This document shows, in pieces, positions 52,260-63,167 of a stretch of DNA of 64,000 nt; within the stretch, counting starts at the first letter, position 1; every line of letters starts with the position of its first letter. The position numbers and the translations under genes were made by a program. The notes beneath the pieces are model-generated. The model was not told the DNA's origin, made no database searches, and saw only the letters and a list, made by a program, of their open reading frames with translations. Source of the stretch: Cycloclasticus sp. symbiont of Poecilosclerida sp. N (GTDB lineage: Bacteria; Pseudomonadota; Gammaproteobacteria; Methylococcales; Cycloclasticaceae); contig LWTM01000071.1 of NCBI GenBank assembly GCA_002101205.1, positions 27,203 through 91,202 on the forward strand, given 5' to 3'.

Positions 52260-54188
52260 TTGAACGAAATGCTTAAAAATATTGTTATGTGGGTTGTTAT
52301 TGCCGTCGTATTAATGTCCGTATTTAGTAACTTTGGTAGCAAGCAGCGAGTATCAAGTAGCGTTTTAAGCTACTCTCAGTTCATTAACACGGTTAACGCA
52401 GGACAGGTGAGCAAAGTGTCCATTGATGGGCCTAATATTAGCGGTCAAACCACGTCGGGCGAAGCCTTTACAACACGCAGCCCAGGCGACATACACCTGA
52501 TTGATGACTTATTGAAAAATGGCGTAGAAATTGTTGCTAAGCCGCCTGAAGAGACGTCAGCTATTATGTCGATTCTTATTTCCTGGTTCCCCATGTTACT
52601 TTTGATAGGCGTGTGGATTTTCTTTATGCGTCAGATGCAAGGTGGCGGTGCAGGTGGTCGTGGTGCGATGTCATTCGGTAAAAGCAAAGCTAAACTTCTT
52701 AGTGAAGATGAAATTAAAGTAACGTTTGCTGATGTTGCTGGAGTTCAAGAGGCAAAAGAAGAGGTTGAAGAAGTTGTTGATTTCTTAAAAGAGCCAAGTA
52801 AGTTCCAAAAGCTAGGTGGCTCAATTCCACGAGGCATTTTAATGTCAGGCTCACCTGGTACAGGTAAAACATTGTTAGCCAAAGCGATTGCTGGCGAAGC
52901 GCAAGTGCCTTTTTTCAGCATTTCAGGTTCTGATTTTGTAGAGATGTTTGTCGGTGTCGGTGCGTCGCGTGTACGCGACATGTTTGAGCAAGCAAAGAAA
53001 AGTGCGCCGTGCATTATCTTTATTGATGAGATTGACGCGGTAGGCCGTGCACGTGGTATTGGCATAGGTGGCGGTAACGATGAGCGTGAGCAAACATTGA
53101 ATCAGCTGCTGGTTGAAATGGACGGTTTTTCAGGTAATGAAGGCGTGATCGTTATTGCGGCAACTAACCGCCCAGACGTATTGGACCCGGCTTTATTGCG
53201 GCCCGGTCGTTTTGATCGTCAAGTTGAAGTGCCGTTACCTGATATTAGAGGCCGTGAGCAAATTTTAAAGGTTCATCTCAAAAAGGTACCCGCTGATGAC
53301 AGCGTTAACTCGAATGTTATAGCGCGCGGCACACCTGGCTTCTCTGGCGCTGATTTAGCGAACCTCGTGAATGAAGCCGCTTTATTTGCGGCCAGAGCAG
53401 ATAAAAAACTTGTCGATATGAACGACATGGAGAACGCTAAAGATAAAGTGCTGATGGGGGCTGAACGTCGTTCAATGGTGATGAGTGACGAGGAAAAGAA
53501 ATGCACAGCCTATCACGAGTCAGGCCATGCGATTGTTGGGCGATTAGTGCCCGAACACGACCCCGTGTATAAAGTCACCATTATCCCCCGTGGACGCGCA
53601 CTAGGCGTAACGATGTTTTTACCAGAACGCGACCAAATCAGCATCAGTAAACAAAAACTAGAAAGCCAGTTATCAAGTTTATATGGCGGACGTTTAGCTG
53701 AAGAAATTATTTTTGGTGAAGAAGCGGTCACAACGGGTGCGTCAAACGATATCGAACGAGCATCCGTTATTGCTCGTAATATGGTCACGCAATGGGGTTT
53801 TTCAGAAAAACTGGGCGCTTTAAATTACGCTGAAGACGAAAATGTGATGGGTCACTCTGGTGGCAGTGCAAAAACGATTTCAGAAGAGACGGCTGAACTG
53901 ATTAATCAAGAAGTTCGTGTTTTTATCGATAGAAACTATCGCCGCGCAAAAGAATTATTACGCGAGAATCTTGATATCTTGCACTCAATGAGTGGCGCAT
54001 TAATGAAATACGAGACGCTTGATAGTGATCAACTTGACCAGTTGATGGCGCGTACAACGGTGAGTCCGCCTAAAGACTGGGAAGATACTGGCGGTGATTC
54101 GAGCTCTAATCATGCGTCAGAGGTTGAAGACGTCGAGGAAAGCGAAATAACCAAGCCTACTGTCGGTGGAAAGGCTGAACAACCCTGA
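52260..54188 (+). CDS. ftsH: ATP-dependent zinc metalloprotease FtsH
   Basis: [27 protein letters not shown] (HExGH), SRH region of AAA. Confidence 0.98.
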   Translation: MNEMLKNIVMWVVIAVVLMSVFSNFGSKQRVSSSVLSYSQFINTVNAGQVSKVSIDGPNISGQTTSGEAFTTRSPGDIHLIDDLLKNGVEIVAKPPEETSAIMSILISWFPMLLLIGVWIFFMRQMQGGGAGGRGAMSFGKSKAKLLSEDEIKVTFADVAGVQEAKEEVEEVVDFLKEPSKFQKLGGSIPRGILMSGSPGTGKTLLAKAIAGEAQVPFFSISGSDFVEMFVGVGASRVRDMFEQAKKSAPCIIFIDEIDAVGRARGIGIGGGNDEREQTLNQLLVEMDGFSGNEGVIVIAATNRPDVLDPALLRPGRFDRQVEVPLPDIRGREQILKVHLKKVPADDSVNSNVIARGTPGFSGADLANLVNEAALFAARADKKLVDMNDMENAKDKVLMGAERRSMVMSDEEKKCTAYHESGHAIVGRLVPEHDPVYKVTIIPRGRALGVTMFLPERDQISISKQKLESQLSSLYGGRLAEEIIFGEEAVTTGASNDIERASVIARNMVTQWGFSEKLGALNYAEDENVMGHSGGSAKTISEETAELINQEVRVFIDRNYRRAKELLRENLDILHSMSGALMKYETLDSDQLDQLMARTTVSPPKDWEDTGGDSSSNHASEVEDVEESEITKPTVGGKAEQP

Positions 54189-55020
54189 TTTAGGACTGGA
54201 TTTATCTAGTTCATTGTTGCAACAAAAGAACCCCCAGATCATGGGGGTTCTTAACGTTACGCCTGACTCTTTTTCCGACGGTGGGCACTTCAACCAAGTA
54301 GATAAAGCAATAAGCCAAGCTCAATCGATGATAGATGCTGGAGCCAGCATTATTGATGTGGGTGGTGAGTCAACGCGACCAAACGCGGCCCCTGTTTCTG
54401 TTGATGAAGAACTTGCACGGGTTATCCCTGTTATTCGGGGTATTCGCGAAAACGCTAATATCGCTATTTCAGTTGATACAAGTAAAGCTGAGGTGATGCA
54501 ATTAGCCGTTGAAGCAGGTGCAAACATTATCAATGACGTTTACGCGCTAAGGCAGCCTGGGGCGCTTGAAATGGCGGCAGAACTGAGAGTTCCTGTGTGC
54601 CTAGTGCATATGCAAGCTAAACCAGAAACAATGCAAAATGCACCGTGTTATGGCAATGTGGTCGATGAGGTCAATGCCTTTTTTATGGAACGCCTAAAAT
54701 CCTGCGAAAAGATAGGAATTGCAGTAGATAGTATTATATTGGACCCGGGGTTTGGGTTTGGTAAAACCCTACAACATAACCTCAGTTTATTAGCTCATCT
54801 TCGTGCATTTAAAGCGCATGGTTGCCCTATATTGGTTGGATTATCAAGAAAGTCTATGTTGGGCGAGTTATTGGATAAAAAAGCTGACGGGCGCGTTGTA
54901 GGGAGCGTTACAGCCGCGTTAATTGCAGTGATAAATGGCGCATCAATTGTTCGAGTGCATGATGTGGCGCAAACATCAGATGCATTTAAAATATATAATG
55001 CAGTTCAATACGGAATTTGA
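54166..55020 (+). CDS. folP: Dihydropteroate synthase
   Basis: [35 protein letters not shown]. Confidence 0.96.
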   Translation: MERLNNPDLGLDLSSSLLQQKNPQIMGVLNVTPDSFSDGGHFNQVDKAISQAQSMIDAGASIIDVGGESTRPNAAPVSVDEELARVIPVIRGIRENANIAISVDTSKAEVMQLAVEAGANIINDVYALRQPGALEMAAELRVPVCLVHMQAKPETMQNAPCYGNVVDEVNAFFMERLKSCEKIGIAVDSIILDPGFGFGKTLQHNLSLLAHLRAFKAHGCPILVGLSRKSMLGELLDKKADGRVVGSVTAALIAVINGASIVRVHDVAQTSDAFKIYNAVQYGI

Positions 55021-55027
55021 GAGCAGT

Positions 55028-56371
55028 ATGACAAAAAAATATTTTGGTACAGATGGTATCCGGGGCCCCGTTGGGGTTGGCTCGGTTACACCTGAATTTA
55101 TTTTGAAATTGGGCTGGGCAACGGGCAAAGTGTTTGAAGAGCAGGGGCATTGCAAGATTGTTATTGGTAAAGATACACGTATTTCTGGCTATATGTTTGA
55201 ATCTGCGCTTGAGGCAGGTCTGGTAGCGGCGGGGGCGGATGTTCAGTTATTAGGACCTATGCCTACCCCAGGTATCGCTTATATAACAAGAACACTCCGT
55301 GCTAATGCAGGCATTGTTATCAGTGCATCGCATAATCCGCATTATGATAACGGTATTAAGTTCTTTTCAAACGAAGGTGAAAAACTAGCGGACGAGATAG
55401 AACATGCTATTGAGCAAAAAATGGATGAACCACTGGTTGTGGTTGAATCTTCCAAATTAGGTAAAGCAAGCCGTGTTGACGATGCGGCAGGTCGTTATAT
55501 AGAGTTTTGCAAAAGCACATTGCCGCCGATGATGGACTTTTCGGGGCTAAAAATGGTCGTTGATTGCGCGCACGGTTCAACGTATCACATCGCACCACAC
55601 GTGTTTTCTGAGTTGGGCGCGCAAGTGATAAAAATAGGAGCCGAGCCGAATGGTATCAATATCAATGATGGCTGCGGCGCAACCAACCCAGCGGCATTAA
55701 AAGAAGCGGTGTTATTAAACTCAGCTGACCTAGGTGTAGCATTAGATGGCGATGGTGACCGGCTGATTATGGTTGACCATTTAGGTGAGGTGTTAGATGG
55801 GGATGAAATACTTTATATTTTAGCTAAAACACGCCTTGATGAGGGCCGCCTTGGAAAGCCTTCTGTTGTAGGGACTCAAATGACTAATTTAGGTGTGGAA
55901 CACGCACTGAAGCGATTGGGCATTGATTTATTGAGGTCAGACGTCGGTGACAGACACGTCTTTCAGTTGATGAAACAATCGGGTTCAATTTTAGGCGGCG
56001 AAGGTTCGGGGCATATTATTTGTGCAGATAGAACCACTACGGGTGATGGTATTATTTCTGCTTTGCAAGTACTTGAAATGATGTCACGTAAGTCAAAACG
56101 ATTGCATGAGTTAAAAAGCGATATTCAGAAGTATCCGCAGTGCATGATTAACGTAAAACTTAAAAGTGGCGAAAAGTTTGCGCTGACCGATGAGATGTCT
56201 TCCGCTGTTAAGGCAGTTGAGAAAACGCTAAATGGTAGCGGCCGAGTGCTTTTAAGGCCATCTGGAACGGAACCCGTAGTACGTGTTATGGTTGAAGGCG
56301 AAGATTTATCTCTAGTTAAAACGTTGGCGCTAGATCTCAGTAAAACAGTGGAACGCTTACTTGAAAGATAA
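55028..56371 (+). CDS. glmM: Phosphoglucosamine mutase
   Basis: [27 protein letters not shown] catalytic Ser, DGDGDR; ORF track start 54935 overlaps folP, ATG 55028 preferred. Confidence 0.97.
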   Translation: MTKKYFGTDGIRGPVGVGSVTPEFILKLGWATGKVFEEQGHCKIVIGKDTRISGYMFESALEAGLVAAGADVQLLGPMPTPGIAYITRTLRANAGIVISASHNPHYDNGIKFFSNEGEKLADEIEHAIEQKMDEPLVVVESSKLGKASRVDDAAGRYIEFCKSTLPPMMDFSGLKMVVDCAHGSTYHIAPHVFSELGAQVIKIGAEPNGININDGCGATNPAALKEAVLLNSADLGVALDGDGDRLIMVDHLGEVLDGDEILYILAKTRLDEGRLGKPSVVGTQMTNLGVEHALKRLGIDLLRSDVGDRHVFQLMKQSGSILGGEGSGHIICADRTTTGDGIISALQVLEMMSRKSKRLHELKSDIQKYPQCMINVKLKSGEKFALTDEMSSAVKAVEKTLNGSGRVLLRPSGTEPVVRVMVEGEDLSLVKTLALDLSKTVERLLER

Positions 56372-56517
56372 GCTCGTATCATTAAGTGAGTTTTATACCT
56401 AGGTGAAGAACCTACAGAGACTTCAGATTGAAACAAGAAATAAAGCGTTTTTTGTGATGTCAGCTTAATAACATTGATTTATTGCTCAATACTCGCTAAC
56501 CTTCCCCATTTTTTAGC

Positions 56518-57279
56518 ATGAGAAGCATGATGCCTCAACCGTTGGTAATAGGTAATTGGAAGATGAATGGCTCGCTCAGCTTAACAAGTGATATTTTGCG
56601 TGCGATTGAAAGCGGAATTGATGATAAAATAAAGTGTGAAGTAGGTGTTTGCGTACCCTATGTTTACATCGCACAAGCACATAGTACAATCGCTTGTGAT
56701 TCTAGGATTACAGTGGGTGCACAAACTGTTTCTGAGTATAAATCGGGAGCTTATACGGGCGAAGTTTCGGCCGATATGTTGGCTGAAATTAATTGTCACT
56801 GGGTTCTCGTTGGGCATTCAGAAAGGCGGGTGCTGTTTAATGAAAAAGACACGGCGTTAGTTTTAAAGGTCTTAGCAGCACAACGTGCGGGTTTAGTGCC
56901 TGTGTATTGCGTCGGTGAGACGGAAGCGGATTACAAAGCCGGCAATACATTTCAAACTATTGAGAACCAAATAAGTGCATTGCTGGATAATAAAGCAGTA
57001 GATTTAAAGCAAATAGTTCTAGCCTATGAGCCGGTTTGGGCAATAGGAACGGGGTTGACGGCAACACCGGATGAAGCGCAAAAAGTGCACGACTTCATCA
57101 GACAGCTTATTAAAAAACAAAACAAAGAAGCCGCAATAAAAGTTAGAATTTTATACGGTGGAAGTGTGAAACCCGACAGTGCAGAGTCATTGTTTGCACA
57201 AAAAGATATTGATGGTGGGTTGATTGGCGGTGCGTCTCTAGATGTAGAAGCGTTTTTGTCAATTTGCCAAAAAGCGTAG
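56518..57279 (+). CDS. tpiA: Triosephosphate isomerase
   Basis: VIGNWKMNG, WVLVGHSERR, AYEPVWAIGTG. Confidence 0.97.
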   Translation: MRSMMPQPLVIGNWKMNGSLSLTSDILRAIESGIDDKIKCEVGVCVPYVYIAQAHSTIACDSRITVGAQTVSEYKSGAYTGEVSADMLAEINCHWVLVGHSERRVLFNEKDTALVLKVLAAQRAGLVPVYCVGETEADYKAGNTFQTIENQISALLDNKAVDLKQIVLAYEPVWAIGTGLTATPDEAQKVHDFIRQLIKKQNKEAAIKVRILYGGSVKPDSAESLFAQKDIDGGLIGGASLDVEAFLSICQKA

Positions 57280-57326
57280 AAATAATCTTGCAGGCATATA
57301 CCTGTATTAACAGATAAGGAAAAGTT

Positions 57327-57716
57327 ATGAGTTTGTTTGCGATTGTTTTATCAGTGCACGTTATTATTGCTGCATTGATGATAGGTTTAATTTTAGTTCA
57401 ACACGGTAAGGGTGCAGAAGCGGGTGCCGCCTTTGGTAGCGGTGCTTCTGGAACCGTGTTTGGTTCAAAAGGTTCGGGTTCATTTTTAACGCGTTCCACT
57501 GCGATTTTAGCAACGTTGTTTTTTGCAACTAGTTTGACGTTAGCCTACCTAGGCGGTGATAGATCGCAGCCTGATGACTTGATAGATAAACTTTCAGATA
57601 TGCCAGCAGCGCAGATAAGTGAAACGACACCAGCAGACTTAATTAATAAATCATCGCTGCAAGCTGAAACTGGTGGCATGAAGCCATCTGATGGTGACGT
57701 TACTATTCCAGAATAA
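57327..57716 (+). CDS. secG: Preprotein translocase subunit SecG
   Basis: VQHGKGAEAGAAFGSGASGTVFGSKGSGSFLTRSTAILA. Confidence 0.95.
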   Translation: MSLFAIVLSVHVIIAALMIGLILVQHGKGAEAGAAFGSGASGTVFGSKGSGSFLTRSTAILATLFFATSLTLAYLGGDRSQPDDLIDKLSDMPAAQISETTPADLINKSSLQAETGGMKPSDGDVTIPE

Positions 57717-57722
57717 TTGTTT

Positions 57723-57809
57723 GCCGAGGTGGTGGAATTGGTAGACACGCTATCTTGAGGGGGTAGTGTCCTTATGGACGTGCGGGTTCAAGTCCCGCTC
57801 TCGGCACCA
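57723..57809 (+). tRNA. tRNA-Leu (anticodon GAG)
   Basis: 87-nt cloverleaf with long variable arm; anticodon loop TTGAGGG; GGTTCAAGTCC T-loop; encoded CCA. Confidence 0.93.
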
Positions 57810-57952
57810 ATACAATTATTGTAAAGCATGCTCCTTAAATCCTACCCCTTGCTAACTAGTGGCTGTGGTTAAAAGGATTCTTCGCAAGGTCCAGGCCCGC
57901 AGCCTACAATGACGCGGTTAGGTAGCGCTATCGGCCCGACCTTGATTGCTTT

Positions 57953-58147
57953 TTGTTTTTGGATGACATTACAGCAACTATTCGCAAAGCCTGTATTCGT
58001 GGGGCTAAATCAACAAATTTAGAACGATCTAAATTTTATTTTGAGTTTCAGATTCGAGAAGCACTGCTGATGTTTTATGAGCAAAATAACATTTCGACTT
58101 TTAAGCAGATCTTTATCGATCAGTTTGAATTTGCTGTAAATACCTAA
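57953..58147 (+). CDS. Hypothetical protein or gene remnant downstream of tRNA-Leu
   Basis: 64-aa ORF (MFLDDITATIRKACIRGAKSTNLERSKFYFEFQIREALLMFYEQNN...) with TTG start; no recognised family. Confidence 0.35.
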   Translation: MFLDDITATIRKACIRGAKSTNLERSKFYFEFQIREALLMFYEQNNISTFKQIFIDQFEFAVNT

Positions 58148-58189
58148 TGCTTTTAGACGCTTTAGATTACAGGAATTAAGAAAATGGTA

Positions 58190-59896
58190 TTACAGCTTAT
58201 AAAGTGGGTCTAATCCATCATCTGTCTTTATTGATACCTTTTCGCGTACCTTGTTTTCGCTATAAAATTGAAATAGTTTTTTACCTTCCCAGCTTGTTGT
58301 TTGCTCTGCATAAAGGTTTTTATTTAAGCAATTAATTTCATCTCTTAATTGAGCTTGGCAATGGGAAGAAATTTCAGACAGACTATTACTGTTAAATTTA
58401 ATTTTACCCCAAACTAATAAGGCATTTTTAGCGGCCAGCTGATCATTGTCAGCACAGGCGTGTTTTAACTTTTTAATAGTTTCTTGTAATGACATTTCTT
58501 TAGCATCAGCTGAACTTTCTATTTTCTGAGGTTTCTGTTTTCTGAATAAAAACACCAAAGTTATTAGCCAGCATAAGCTTAGAAACAATGATAACCCCAT
58601 CCACAATTTCTTTTCTTTTTTTTGCGTATCGAGTGCTTCGACAATGACAGGACTTGTCTTTGCCACGGTAGTATTATTTGCCGCTACATTCTCAACCGAG
58701 GCTATTGCGCCAATGGTCGTCACTGTTGTTTCAGGGATTCGTGCTATTTCCATCCGTTGTGTGCGGCTATTAAACCAAGGAATCTCTATAGCAGGCAAAG
58801 TATAGTTGCCTGGTTTTGAAGGAATGTAGGCTACTTTTTCTTCTCTAAAAGCAATAATACCATCCGCTTCTTTTTCTTCCTTTAATAGGGGTTGGTCTGG
58901 ATAGCTTTTTAAGCCATTTGATAGTGTAACGCCCAGCAATTCAGGTAATTGGGCTGCTGTGGTGCCTTTGACATGCAATGTTATGGTCCGTGTTAGAGGT
59001 TCTCCCAGCTTCATCTTGGCAATATCTCCTGACCATTTTTCTTTGATACGAACTCGCTCTGCTGGAAGCCAGTGACTTGCTTTGAAACTATCGGGAGGCG
59101 GTAATATATCTAGGGTAATTGCTTTAGATGATATGCGTTTTGTTTTAGTCGTGGGTCGATTAAAGAAACCATTAAGGTGTTGCCTGGCGTTTGGCATCAC
59201 AATATCAGCGGTTAACACCAACGGTTCGATGGTTGATACGCCACTTTTTTGAGGGAAAAAGGCATATTTACGTTCAGTAACTACATAAGCTACGCCATTA
59301 ATGACAGTATTATAGGTGCTATCTTCAGTTAATTTTTCAATCACTGCATCGGACATTTTAGGTTCAGTTAAACGGGCCTGAGTAACTTGTACCCTTCGAT
59401 ACAAACGAAGTGTGTATAAAACTTGTGATTGCACATATATTGTTTTTGGGGATACTTCAACTTCAAAAAACAAGTCTTCAGCATTATTCTGCTTGGCGAC
59501 CACTTTGTTACTCACTTCAATTGAAATGGGTTTGCTAACGTCATCACCAAAAGCAATGGCGGGTATAAGGAGGTGGCCTGTTTGCTTTGCCATGACATTT
59601 AAAATCCATTGGATGGTTTTAGTTGACTGACCATTTATCCAGGATGAATTACTACGGCGACTTTGCTTTAATATTTCAAAATTATTTTTTAAAGGACTAA
59701 AATCAGGATCATCATCAGGGGATTGCGTTGCTGTATAGGTCAGTTGAAAAGACGTGTTGATATTGACCGGGTTTCGGTCTAGGGTGGCTGTGATTTCTAC
59801 CGCAAACACAGCTTGATTAAACAGTAGAAACACAGGAAACCACAATAGGATTAGCTGAAATTTTAAGATATTTATTTTGGGGCGGGAAAAAGTCAT
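58190..59896 (-). CDS. BatD-like protein (oxygen/aerotolerance)
   Basis: N-terminal signal/TM, ITATLDRNPVNINTSFQLTYT BatD-type repeat, C-terminal TM; followed by VWA/TPR genes. Confidence 0.88.
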   Translation of the reverse strand: MTFSRPKINILKFQLILLWFPVFLLFNQAVFAVEITATLDRNPVNINTSFQLTYTATQSPDDDPDFSPLKNNFEILKQSRRSNSSWINGQSTKTIQWILNVMAKQTGHLLIPAIAFGDDVSKPISIEVSNKVVAKQNNAEDLFFEVEVSPKTIYVQSQVLYTLRLYRRVQVTQARLTEPKMSDAVIEKLTEDSTYNTVINGVAYVVTERKYAFFPQKSGVSTIEPLVLTADIVMPNARQHLNGFFNRPTTKTKRISSKAITLDILPPPDSFKASHWLPAERVRIKEKWSGDIAKMKLGEPLTRTITLHVKGTTAAQLPELLGVTLSNGLKSYPDQPLLKEEKEADGIIAFREEKVAYIPSKPGNYTLPAIEIPWFNSRTQRMEIARIPETTVTTIGAIASVENVAANNTTVAKTSPVIVEALDTQKKEKKLWMGLSLFLSLCWLITLVFLFRKQKPQKIESSADAKEMSLQETIKKLKHACADNDQLAAKNALLVWGKIKFNSNSLSEISSHCQAQLRDEINCLNKNLYAEQTTSWEGKKLFQFYSENKVREKVSIKTDDGLDPLYKL

Positions 59897-59911
59897 TGCT
59901 CAGCTTTGTGA

Positions 59912-61711
59912 TTACCAGTTTTTTTGATTCGTATTTTTTTGGTCACGCTGACCATATTGGTATTTAAATTTACGTTTTAATAATCCAGCAGGATCATCAG
60001 GAATACTTTTAAGCCATTGTTCATTGGCTTGTTCTGATTCGTCATAATCTGATGGGGCGAGTTTTTCTTCTTTGCCTTGCTCTTGTTCTGCTTGCTGTTC
60101 ACCTTCAGTTTTCTCAGCTGCTGCCTGCTCTGCGTCGGTATCTTTCTCGGATTGTTCTTGATTTGCTGATTGTTCCGAATTTTCGCCATCTTCATTTTGC
60201 TCGGCATTATCTTTATTATCAGATTGTTTACTATTATCGCCTTGCTCATCCTTATTTTGTTGTTCCGAGTCTTGCTGCTTTGATTGATCTTTTTCGGATT
60301 GATCCGAATCAGAATTTTTCTGATCCTTTTGTTGTTGCTTTTGCTTTTCTATTGCTTTTTCAACTTGCTCTTTATTGTATCGGGCATCTTCATCGTCTGG
60401 CTTAATCGCCAAAGATTCTTTATAAGCATTCAGCGCTTCCGGCAGTTTTCCCGTTTGTGCTAATGCATTGCCTTTATTATACAAACCGTTAGCAGATTTA
60501 TCATCATGTAGGGTTTCAATACTTTGCTCAAATTGACCTGCTTTATATTGTGCTGTCGCTTTCCACAGTGGATTATCATATTGTTTGGCTGCTTGCTGAA
60601 AATTATCTTGTTTAAATGCCTGTGCAGCTTGCTGGTTTTGAGTGTGCCATAAATCTTTCCATTCCAGCGCATAAACGGGTTCAGGAAAAGGCATTAAGCA
60701 GATGAACGCGAAACACAATAATCCCCGTCTAAAACTTAATGCAGCTAATGGCAAAACAAGCATCAACAGCCAAGGTCCTTTTTCATTCCATTGGTCTAGG
60801 AACAAATTATTATTTTTTGTGCTTTTTTCATCTTGTGTCTCAACAGTATTATCAAAGTGTGCCATTAAAGCGTTTATATCACTATCGTCATTGCTAATTT
60901 TGAGATAAAGCCCATTGCCTTTATTGGCAAGTTGAGATAATTCTTGCGCATTCAATCGGGGGATTACGATATTTCCTGCTCCATCTTTAACAAAACCACC
61001 TCGAATCTTTTTAATGGGTGCGCCGTCTTTTGTGCCTACAGCTAATATGGATAAACGATAAGCATCAAGTGCTTGAACTGCATCGGCTACATTATCTAAA
61101 TCTACTTCATCCGTTACCAATAGAATTTCGCCTTTTTGTAAGCCTGCCTGTTTTAACAGTTCAACTGCTTTGTCTATTGCCAACTGGGTGTTACTACCTT
61201 GACTTGGCATAATGTCTGTCGTCAATGCTGATATTTGGCTAATGATAGTTTCATTATCTTCCGTTAATGGCGTGACGGTGAAAACGTCAGCCGCATAAAC
61301 AATTAAAGCCGTTTGCCCGTCTTTACGTTGTCGCAAAATATCAGCCACTTTGAAACGTGCTCGGCTTAATCGACTAGGTGTTATATCCGCAGCATCCATT
61401 GAACGAGATAAATCCAAAGCAATCACTAATCCAGCATCATTTCTGAACACAGGGGAGGGTACACGTTCCCAAGTGGGACCCGCTAAGGAAATAATGAGTA
61501 AAAATGTAGCTAAGGGGGCAGCAGTTAAAGACAAAATACTACGCTTTACAACGCTATCTTGTAACACAAAAGGAGCCAATTGAGGGTCACAAATCAAAGA
61601 CCAATTCGCTCTATTTAATTTGTTATTTACAAGACTGATAAAAAGCTGTGTTGCTGGTAAAAGAGCCAGTAACCAGTAAGGTCTAATAAAATGAAAGTCA
61701 GCAATGTTCAT
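59912..61711 (-). CDS. VWA + TPR protein (BatB/BatC fusion) with disordered Q/D/E/K-rich C-terminus
   Basis: LVIALDLSRSMDAADITPSRLSRAR VWA MIDAS; TPR YNKGNALAQTGKLPEALNAYKESLAIKPDDEDARYN. Confidence 0.9.
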   Translation of the reverse strand: MNIADFHFIRPYWLLALLPATQLFISLVNNKLNRANWSLICDPQLAPFVLQDSVVKRSILSLTAAPLATFLLIISLAGPTWERVPSPVFRNDAGLVIALDLSRSMDAADITPSRLSRARFKVADILRQRKDGQTALIVYAADVFTVTPLTEDNETIISQISALTTDIMPSQGSNTQLAIDKAVELLKQAGLQKGEILLVTDEVDLDNVADAVQALDAYRLSILAVGTKDGAPIKKIRGGFVKDGAGNIVIPRLNAQELSQLANKGNGLYLKISNDDSDINALMAHFDNTVETQDEKSTKNNNLFLDQWNEKGPWLLMLVLPLAALSFRRGLLCFAFICLMPFPEPVYALEWKDLWHTQNQQAAQAFKQDNFQQAAKQYDNPLWKATAQYKAGQFEQSIETLHDDKSANGLYNKGNALAQTGKLPEALNAYKESLAIKPDDEDARYNKEQVEKAIEKQKQQQKDQKNSDSDQSEKDQSKQQDSEQQNKDEQGDNSKQSDNKDNAEQNEDGENSEQSANQEQSEKDTDAEQAAAEKTEGEQQAEQEQGKEEKLAPSDYDESEQANEQWLKSIPDDPAGLLKRKFKYQYGQRDQKNTNQKNW

Positions 61712-62694
61712 TTATATTTCCATTTCATCCGGCTAAGACTTACAAAGAAGCCTAACAATAGAGCAAAAGCTAATGGCCAGAAATACAGTTCAATTTTAGG
61801 TCGAAAATACTGCTTCTCTTTTTCTACCGGTTCTAACGCATCCAATAATTGATAAATAGCTTCCAGTTCCTGTGTGTTTCTGGCTCTAAAATATCGCCCA
61901 CCAGTTTTTTCTGCAATGGCTGTTAAGGTTTTTTCGTCCAAATCTCGAGATGGATTGATTTTGCGGGAACCAAAAAAATTACGCACGATCATCTCATCAG
62001 CACCTATGCCTATGGTATAAATTTTCAAGTCATTTGCTGCGGCTAATTCTGCTGCTTTTAAAGGTGTTACTTTGCCCGCTGTATTAGCACCATCGGTTAA
62101 TAAAACCAATACCCGACTATTGACGTGTTGTTTTCTTAATCGTTTAACCGCCAAGCCAATGGCATCACCTATTGCGGTCTTTTCACCTGCCAAGCCTATG
62201 GCGGATTCATGTAGTAAGGTAATCACCGTAGTTCTGTCAAAAGTTAAAGGGGTTTGAAGGTAGGCGTTGGTACCAAATAAAATGAGGCCTAAACGATCAC
62301 CTTGCCGTCGAGTAATAAATTGCCCTGCGATATATTTAGTTGCTGTTAAACGGTCAACTCTCTTTTTTTCGACAATAAAGTCCTCTTCTTTCATGCTGCC
62401 AGATAAATCCACTGCCAGCATTAAATCTCGTCCACTGATTGCCTGTTCAATAGGGTCACCTAACCATTGCGGTCTCGCGCTGGCAAGCACCAAAAATATC
62501 CAGGCCAGCAGGGCCAACAATAAAGGCCATTGCTTGTTTTGAGAAAGCGCTTGCGTCTCTCCCAGACTAAAGTCTTCAATAAAGGGGACCTTTAGTGCAA
62601 CTTGTTCTGCAACCACATCAGCAGGGAGCCAGTAGCGAGCAAAAAAGGGCAGAGGCAGCGCCAGTAATAACCACGGCCATTCTAAATGGATCAT
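61708..62694 (-). CDS. VWA-domain membrane protein (BatA-like)
   Basis: LMLAVDLSGSMKEEDF MIDAS, N- and C-terminal TMs; ATGA overlap with the next gene. Confidence 0.92.
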   Translation of the reverse strand: MIHLEWPWLLLALPLPFFARYWLPADVVAEQVALKVPFIEDFSLGETQALSQNKQWPLLLALLAWIFLVLASARPQWLGDPIEQAISGRDLMLAVDLSGSMKEEDFIVEKKRVDRLTATKYIAGQFITRRQGDRLGLILFGTNAYLQTPLTFDRTTVITLLHESAIGLAGEKTAIGDAIGLAVKRLRKQHVNSRVLVLLTDGANTAGKVTPLKAAELAAANDLKIYTIGIGADEMIVRNFFGSRKINPSRDLDEKTLTAIAEKTGGRYFRARNTQELEAIYQLLDALEPVEKEKQYFRPKIELYFWPLAFALLLGFFVSLSRMKWKYK

Positions 62695-63167
62695 TTTTTA
62701 CCCTCTTTCTGGGCCTTAAGCCAGTCTTCACAAAGCTGTATTAGTTGGCTTATTTCAGCATCGCTAGGTGCTGTTTTTTGGTAATGAGAGGCCGCTAACA
62801 AAGTACCTGTTGACTGTGTGAAAGGGGAGCCTAGTACGGTATTATCGAGATAGTCTAACCAAGCCTTCCCAGCCAGACTCGCCGTTTGATCTCTAGGCGA
62901 AACACTCATGGCAACGCGGCGCAATAATGCAGACAATGCTATGAGTATGCCCATATTATCCAAAGCTTTATCTTGTTTGATGCCTTGTAAATGCTTCTTA
63001 GCCGTTTTAAGGGCTGTTTTTCGAGTTATACCTTGGTATAGCCAGAAAAGAAAAAAACAACATAATGGAATTAAAGCCGCCAGTATCCACCAACCTATTG
63101 CAGGGGGCCACCATCCAATGTCATCCGGCAGATGTATGTCTCTTAATTTCAGTTGCTGACCACCCAT
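62691..63167 (-). CDS. DUF4381 family protein
   Basis: LKLRDIHLPDDIGWWPPAIGWWILAALI typical N-term; between the DUF58 and VWA genes. Confidence 0.88.
   Translation of the reverse strand: MGGQQLKLRDIHLPDDIGWWPPAIGWWILAALIPLCCFFLFWLYQGITRKTALKTAKKHLQGIKQDKALDNMGILIALSALLRRVAMSVSPRDQTASLAGKAWLDYLDNTVLGSPFTQSTGTLLAASHYQKTAPSDAEISQLIQLCEDWLKAQKEGKK

Noticed and set aside
54935-55027. Extended glmM start overlapping folP
   Set aside because: ATG at 55028 begins the canonical [14 protein letters not shown]-terminus; upstream extension is out-of-frame folP sequence
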